Positions 20,703 to 23,708 of a stretch of DNA of 23,708 nucleotides are shown here, one piece after another; positions within the stretch are counted from its first letter, which is position 1, and each line of letters opens with the position of its first letter. The stretch covers positions 1-23,708 of the forward strand of contig NGBS01000371.1 of NCBI GenBank assembly GCA_002245135.1, given 5' to 3'. The position numbers were made by a program, and so were the translations under genes. The notes beneath the pieces are model-generated. The model searched no databases and was not told the origin of the DNA. It worked only from the letters and a program-made list of their open reading frames with translations. This DNA comes from Proteromonas lacertae. Lineage: Eukaryota > Sar > Bigyra > Opalinata > Proteromonadidae.

Positions 20703-21190
20703 CAGATGTATAGAAAATCTTAAAAACGATAAAAAGTGCACTTATCTCAGATCTTGATTTATATCTTTTCCGTTACATTAATTTTGCAATTATCTAAATG
20801 GAATTAATAGTTGATATATTATAAAACATTCCTTCTCATCTTGTAGTATACATTGAATAGTTATTATCATTATACTGAGAATGATTATTTCTTAGATCTA
20901 ACTTCAACTCACATAAATTATTTATATACACAAAAATATATTAAAAAACTTCAGTTCATCATTACAGCTGAACATAACTAGCAAATTACAATTATTCTGT
21001 AATTTGCATAATATGTTTGCAGTATACTAAAAGTGGATTGATATAGACTGTAGCTATGATAAATCTTATAAATTATATCTAGTTTAGAATATTTAAAATA
21101 ATGTGATGTATAAAAATTATAATATATATTTTATAAGCAGAATAACAGAATAAAATGTAAATGAATTATTTAATAACATTTGTTTAATAA
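20703..21190. other. Intergenic region upstream of A2M copy 2
   Basis: This is the counterpart of 7709-8203, without a gene. It keeps the 10-bp inverted repeat at 20981-21007. Differences from copy 1 are few: near 20832 (CCT against TAT-like), one T/C near 20957, and the 7-nt length difference near 21085. Confidence 0.7.
20981..21007. promoter_or_regulatory. Perfect inverted repeat upstream of A2M copy 2
   Basis: Same 10-bp inverted repeat with 7-nt spacer as at 7987-8013, identical in sequence. Confidence 0.45.
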
Positions 21191-21544
21191 TCATTCAATA
21201 TTGAAGAATTCTTTTGATAATTCTTTCTTTTCTTCTTTTGATATTCCATCTATTTTGATTATTCCAATTGTTGAAAATATTTCGAAAAAGGATTTTAATT
21301 CTGATTTATCTATATTCTCTTTCATTGTTATGGATAATTCATCTAAACTATCAAATACTTCTTGATTTTCTTTCATTAATATCAATTCTTCTTCATTTAA
21401 TTCATTTCCTGATATATTTATCTTTTCTAATAGTTTATAATCTTTTAATCTTTCTATTAACATTTTTAATCCTTCTTCACTCATTCCAATATCTATTCAT
21501 ATGATATTTTTATATTATATTCTATAATACTTGATAGATTTAAT
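21191..21544 (-). pseudogene. Truncated tail of an LRR gene (copy L3)
   Basis: The last exon (21492-21191, ending TGA) and its 38-nt intron (21493-21530) are intact and match 8204-8543. Only 14 nt of the preceding exon remain before the sequence changes at 21544-21545 to pseudokinase coding DNA on the same strand. The pseudokinase frame is not continuous with the LRR frame at this join and reaches TAA at once. The tail is thus a remnant attached to another family member, in the same kinase-then-LRR order as the complete gene at 13184-16375. Confidence 0.75.
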
Positions 21545-22300
21545 AATAATTGATCATCAAATAATTATCTTCATCTTTCAATATTTCACTCATCTTTATC
21601 ATTTCTTTTTCCAACTCTTTTAAACTCAATCTATCTTCATTCTTCACTTTCAACATTCTGAATATCATTTCTTTCATCATTTCATCACATTCAACATCTA
21701 AATTATATTTACACCTCATAATATTATTCATTACTTTATTCATATTATTATCATCTTCAGTTAAATGGTATATACATCCAATTGACCAAATCACAATTCT
21801 TTTATTATATTCTAATCCATTTAACTCTTCTGGGCTTTAAAAGCATATATCATATATTCTCACATCTTCTTCTCTTCTCAATTCAATTATGAATAAATCA
21901 CAAATCCTTATTTCGTTATATATATCTATTGTTATGTTTGAACTCTTCAAATTACTTATCATTAAATCATTTTCACTCAATATCATCATAACATCACATA
22001 TTAAAATGATTATATTACAAATATCACTGTTTGACATTAATATATTATTCATTATCTCTTTCAAATCTTTCACATAATAATCTCTTTCTAATATAATCAT
22101 ATCATCCCCGATTATCTGCATTGTGATGGATAAGTATAATTTAAACAACAATCTAACAATAAATGGTTATTGTCATGGAATTTTTATAGCTTTTTTTGTA
22201 GCATGATATTAACTTTAAACATTTTTATCATTTTAATATCATTTTTATGTTGTACAACTAAATCTACATTATTAGTAGTTTTTTCTACTCTTTCTGTCAT
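21540..22300 (-). pseudogene. Decayed pseudokinase, paralogue of the pseudokinase-LRR gene
   Basis: Kinase features in order, reading down from ATG 22300: VVQHKNDIKMIKMF (beta-3 region), PFIVRLFKLYLSITMQ, LSENDLMISNLKSSN (catalytic loop, lacking HRD), ICDLF at the DFG place, SPEELNGLEYNKR, IWSIGCIYHL and a C-lobe ending RLSLKELEKEM. These align with the kinase part of the gene at 13184-16375. The frame shifts once in the N-lobe (about 22145-22190), and a TAA (21837-21839) interrupts it between YDICF and SPEEL. It runs into the LRR tail L3 out of frame. This is a broken host gene; the N-terminal start is uncertain and no myristoylation-type start was found. Confidence 0.7.
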
Positions 22301-22494
22301 CTATAAAATAAACCAGCAAAAAATACGTTCTCATCAGATGGTAATAATGATTATATCTTGTCATTTACAAAAAAACAAAGAAAATTATTGCTGATTCAAA
22401 AAAATATCCATAAAAGTTTAAATTCAGCTAAGGAGAATTTTTAACAAACAAAAATAATAAATAACAAAAAAAGGAAATTAAATATAATTAATAA
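22301..22494. other. Short intergenic region, no gene seen
   Basis: About 190 nt of A/T-rich DNA between the kelch gene's stop and the pseudokinase remnant, both on the minus strand. The kelch 3' UTR probably lies here. Confidence 0.4.
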
Positions 22495-23708
22495 CTACGA
22501 TTTTACTTTATGAAAAAGATTGGGTATTGATGTAGGTAAAGGTTTAATTGTTGGTTTTAATCTATCTTTAAGGGGAATAGAACTATAATCAAATGTATTT
22601 TCCATAACTTTTTTCTTTGGAGTTTTTTCACAATGAAAATCTTCAAGTAAATCTTCATTACTATTATTCTGAGATTGTGTTAAATTCTCTTCCATCGTTT
22701 TGATTGATATTTTATTACCTTTTTGATATATAATACTCTGTAATATCAACAATTTCTCCAATTCTTTTATTCGATTCTGAAAATAATCAATCATATCATT
22801 TCTTTCTAAAATATATAATAAAAGCAAATATATAAATACGTTCTACCATTGATTCATAATCATTCTTTTGTTTAGTCATATCTGATCGAAGTGATTGAAT
22901 TTCATTTTCTAATTGTTCTATCTTTCTATCTTTTTCTTCAATAATCTGTTGATTCTTATTATTATCTCTGTCATGATATAATCTTTCTCTTGATAATTCA
23001 ACTTCTATTTCTAACATCTCTCTTTTTGTTTTCATTAATACTTCATTTACATCAGTTACAGTTACACTTGTTGTGGATGATATTCTAATATTTCTAATTT
23101 GTCTCTATTATATAGTATAAATGATGATATAAATTATATATACTTCAATTTCTTCTTCACTCAATGAATTAAGATCTACATCCAATGTTTTTGAAGTAAA
23201 TAACCAAATATCTCCATTACAATACATTGAATTATTACCACCAAATAACAATCCTTATAATTTATTAACAAAACCAAAATTAGATTAATTTATAAGATTA
23301 TAAATAAATAATAAAAGGATATACACATAAGATTAGGATTTTTACATTTTGAATTATACACAGAATAAGGAAATATTAAATGTATGATATGCTCTAGCAT
23401 CTGGTTTATTATCTCCAACAATGATTCTATCACTTTTAATCTCATTTTCATCTATTAAATAATGGAATAAATAAATATCATTCGAATAAGATATCTGATT
23501 CTTATCGCCACTAGGTTTTATTCCTCCAAATGTAACAATTGATCGAATTGTATCATATCCTGTGGGATATATATCACTTTGATGATAATAAATAGATGGT
23601 GGTAAAAATCCACAAATTGCAGGTTGACTCCATGCATTTTCATATATATCATATACATGTCTAATACATAATAATAATAATAATAAATATACATATCAGA
23701 ACACAAGT
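22495..23708 (-). CDS. Kelch-repeat protein with C-terminal coiled coil (partial)
   Basis: The 5' end lies beyond the window. Exons seen: 23708-23693, 23660 to about 23360, 23253-23144, 23104-22840 and 22805-22495 (stop TAG). Introns 23661-23692, 23105-23143 and 22806-22839 join cleanly. Kelch motifs are visible as IVTFGGIKPSGDKNQ, YSNDIYLF, PDARAYHTF and GLLFGGNNSMYCNGDIWLF. After these comes a long coiled coil (MLEIEVELSRERLYHDRDNN, then KIEQLENEIQSLRSD and NRIKELEKLLILQ) and a Ser/Pro/Lys-rich tail. The order kelch then coiled coil recalls cytoskeletal or polarity proteins of the Tea1 kind, but that is only a resemblance. The join between the exons near 23254-23365 does not resolve: every GT choice gives a stop or a frame change, so a one-base error or a second small intron is likely. 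Confidence 0.78.

Larger units (their letters stand above)
16253..21544. repeat. Duplicated 5.3-kb block, copy 2
   Basis: It matches 3247-8557. On the left it runs continuously into the complete pseudokinase-LRR gene, so this left side is probably the original arrangement. On the right it ends at 21544, inside the LRR gene's next-to-last exon, where it meets an unrelated pseudokinase remnant. Confidence 0.9.

Noticed and set aside
22170-22394. Plus-strand hydrophobic open frame
   Set aside because: It lies antisense to the pseudokinase N-lobe remnant, and its hydrophobicity is what A/T-rich antisense DNA gives by chance.

Overview
The window is AT-rich eukaryotic DNA, judging from very short GT...AG introns (about 19-47 nt, mostly opening GTAT and closing TAG), standard stop codons (TAA, TAG and TGA all end genes) and genes found only in eukaryotes (tubulin cofactor D, a CHY/RING ubiquitin ligase of the RCHY1 type). 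A compact unicellular protist fits best; I cannot name the lineage from sequence alone. No virus-like element, transposon, CRISPR array, rRNA or tRNA was recognised.

Layout, left to right: (1) 2-2619 (+), the C-terminal part of tubulin-folding cofactor D, with several reading-frame breaks. (2) 2778-3369, two gene tails fused tail to tail: a remnant of a leucine-rich-repeat (LRR) gene (-) and the last codons of a kinase-LRR gene (+). (3) 3559-7708 (-), an alpha-2-macroglobulin (A2M) protein, copy 1. (4) 8204-9736 (-), a six-exon LRR gene. (5) 10040-11504 (+), a multi-membrane-span alpha/beta-hydrolase. (6) 11806-13116 (-), the CHY/RING ligase, eight exons. (7) 13184-16375 (+), a nine-exon pseudokinase-LRR gene. 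(8) 16565-20702 (-), A2M copy 2. (9) 21191-22300 (-), an LRR tail next to a decayed pseudokinase. (10) 22495-23708 (-), a kelch/coiled-coil protein, cut by the window edge.

The main signal is a recently duplicated block of about 5.3 kb (3247-8557 and 16253-21544) carrying the A2M gene plus an LRR gene tail on each side. The two A2M copies are almost identical except for one stretch of 44-48 codons exactly where an A2M bait region should lie; there they are unrelated, one acidic and cysteine-rich, the other lysine/arginine-rich. Both copies lack a signal peptide and instead start with an N-myristoylation-type sequence (MGSFTSKN, MGSCTSKN). The convergent pseudokinase-LRR gene starts with the same kind of motif (MGNGNSKN). 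This suggests, as inference only, a membrane-inner-face module of an LRR pseudokinase and a thioester protease trap with a swappable bait.

The LRR genes are built from exons flanked by phase-1 introns, several of them exact multiples of 84 nt (one 28-residue repeat). Such exons can be exchanged without breaking frame, and several breakpoints in this window lie inside them.
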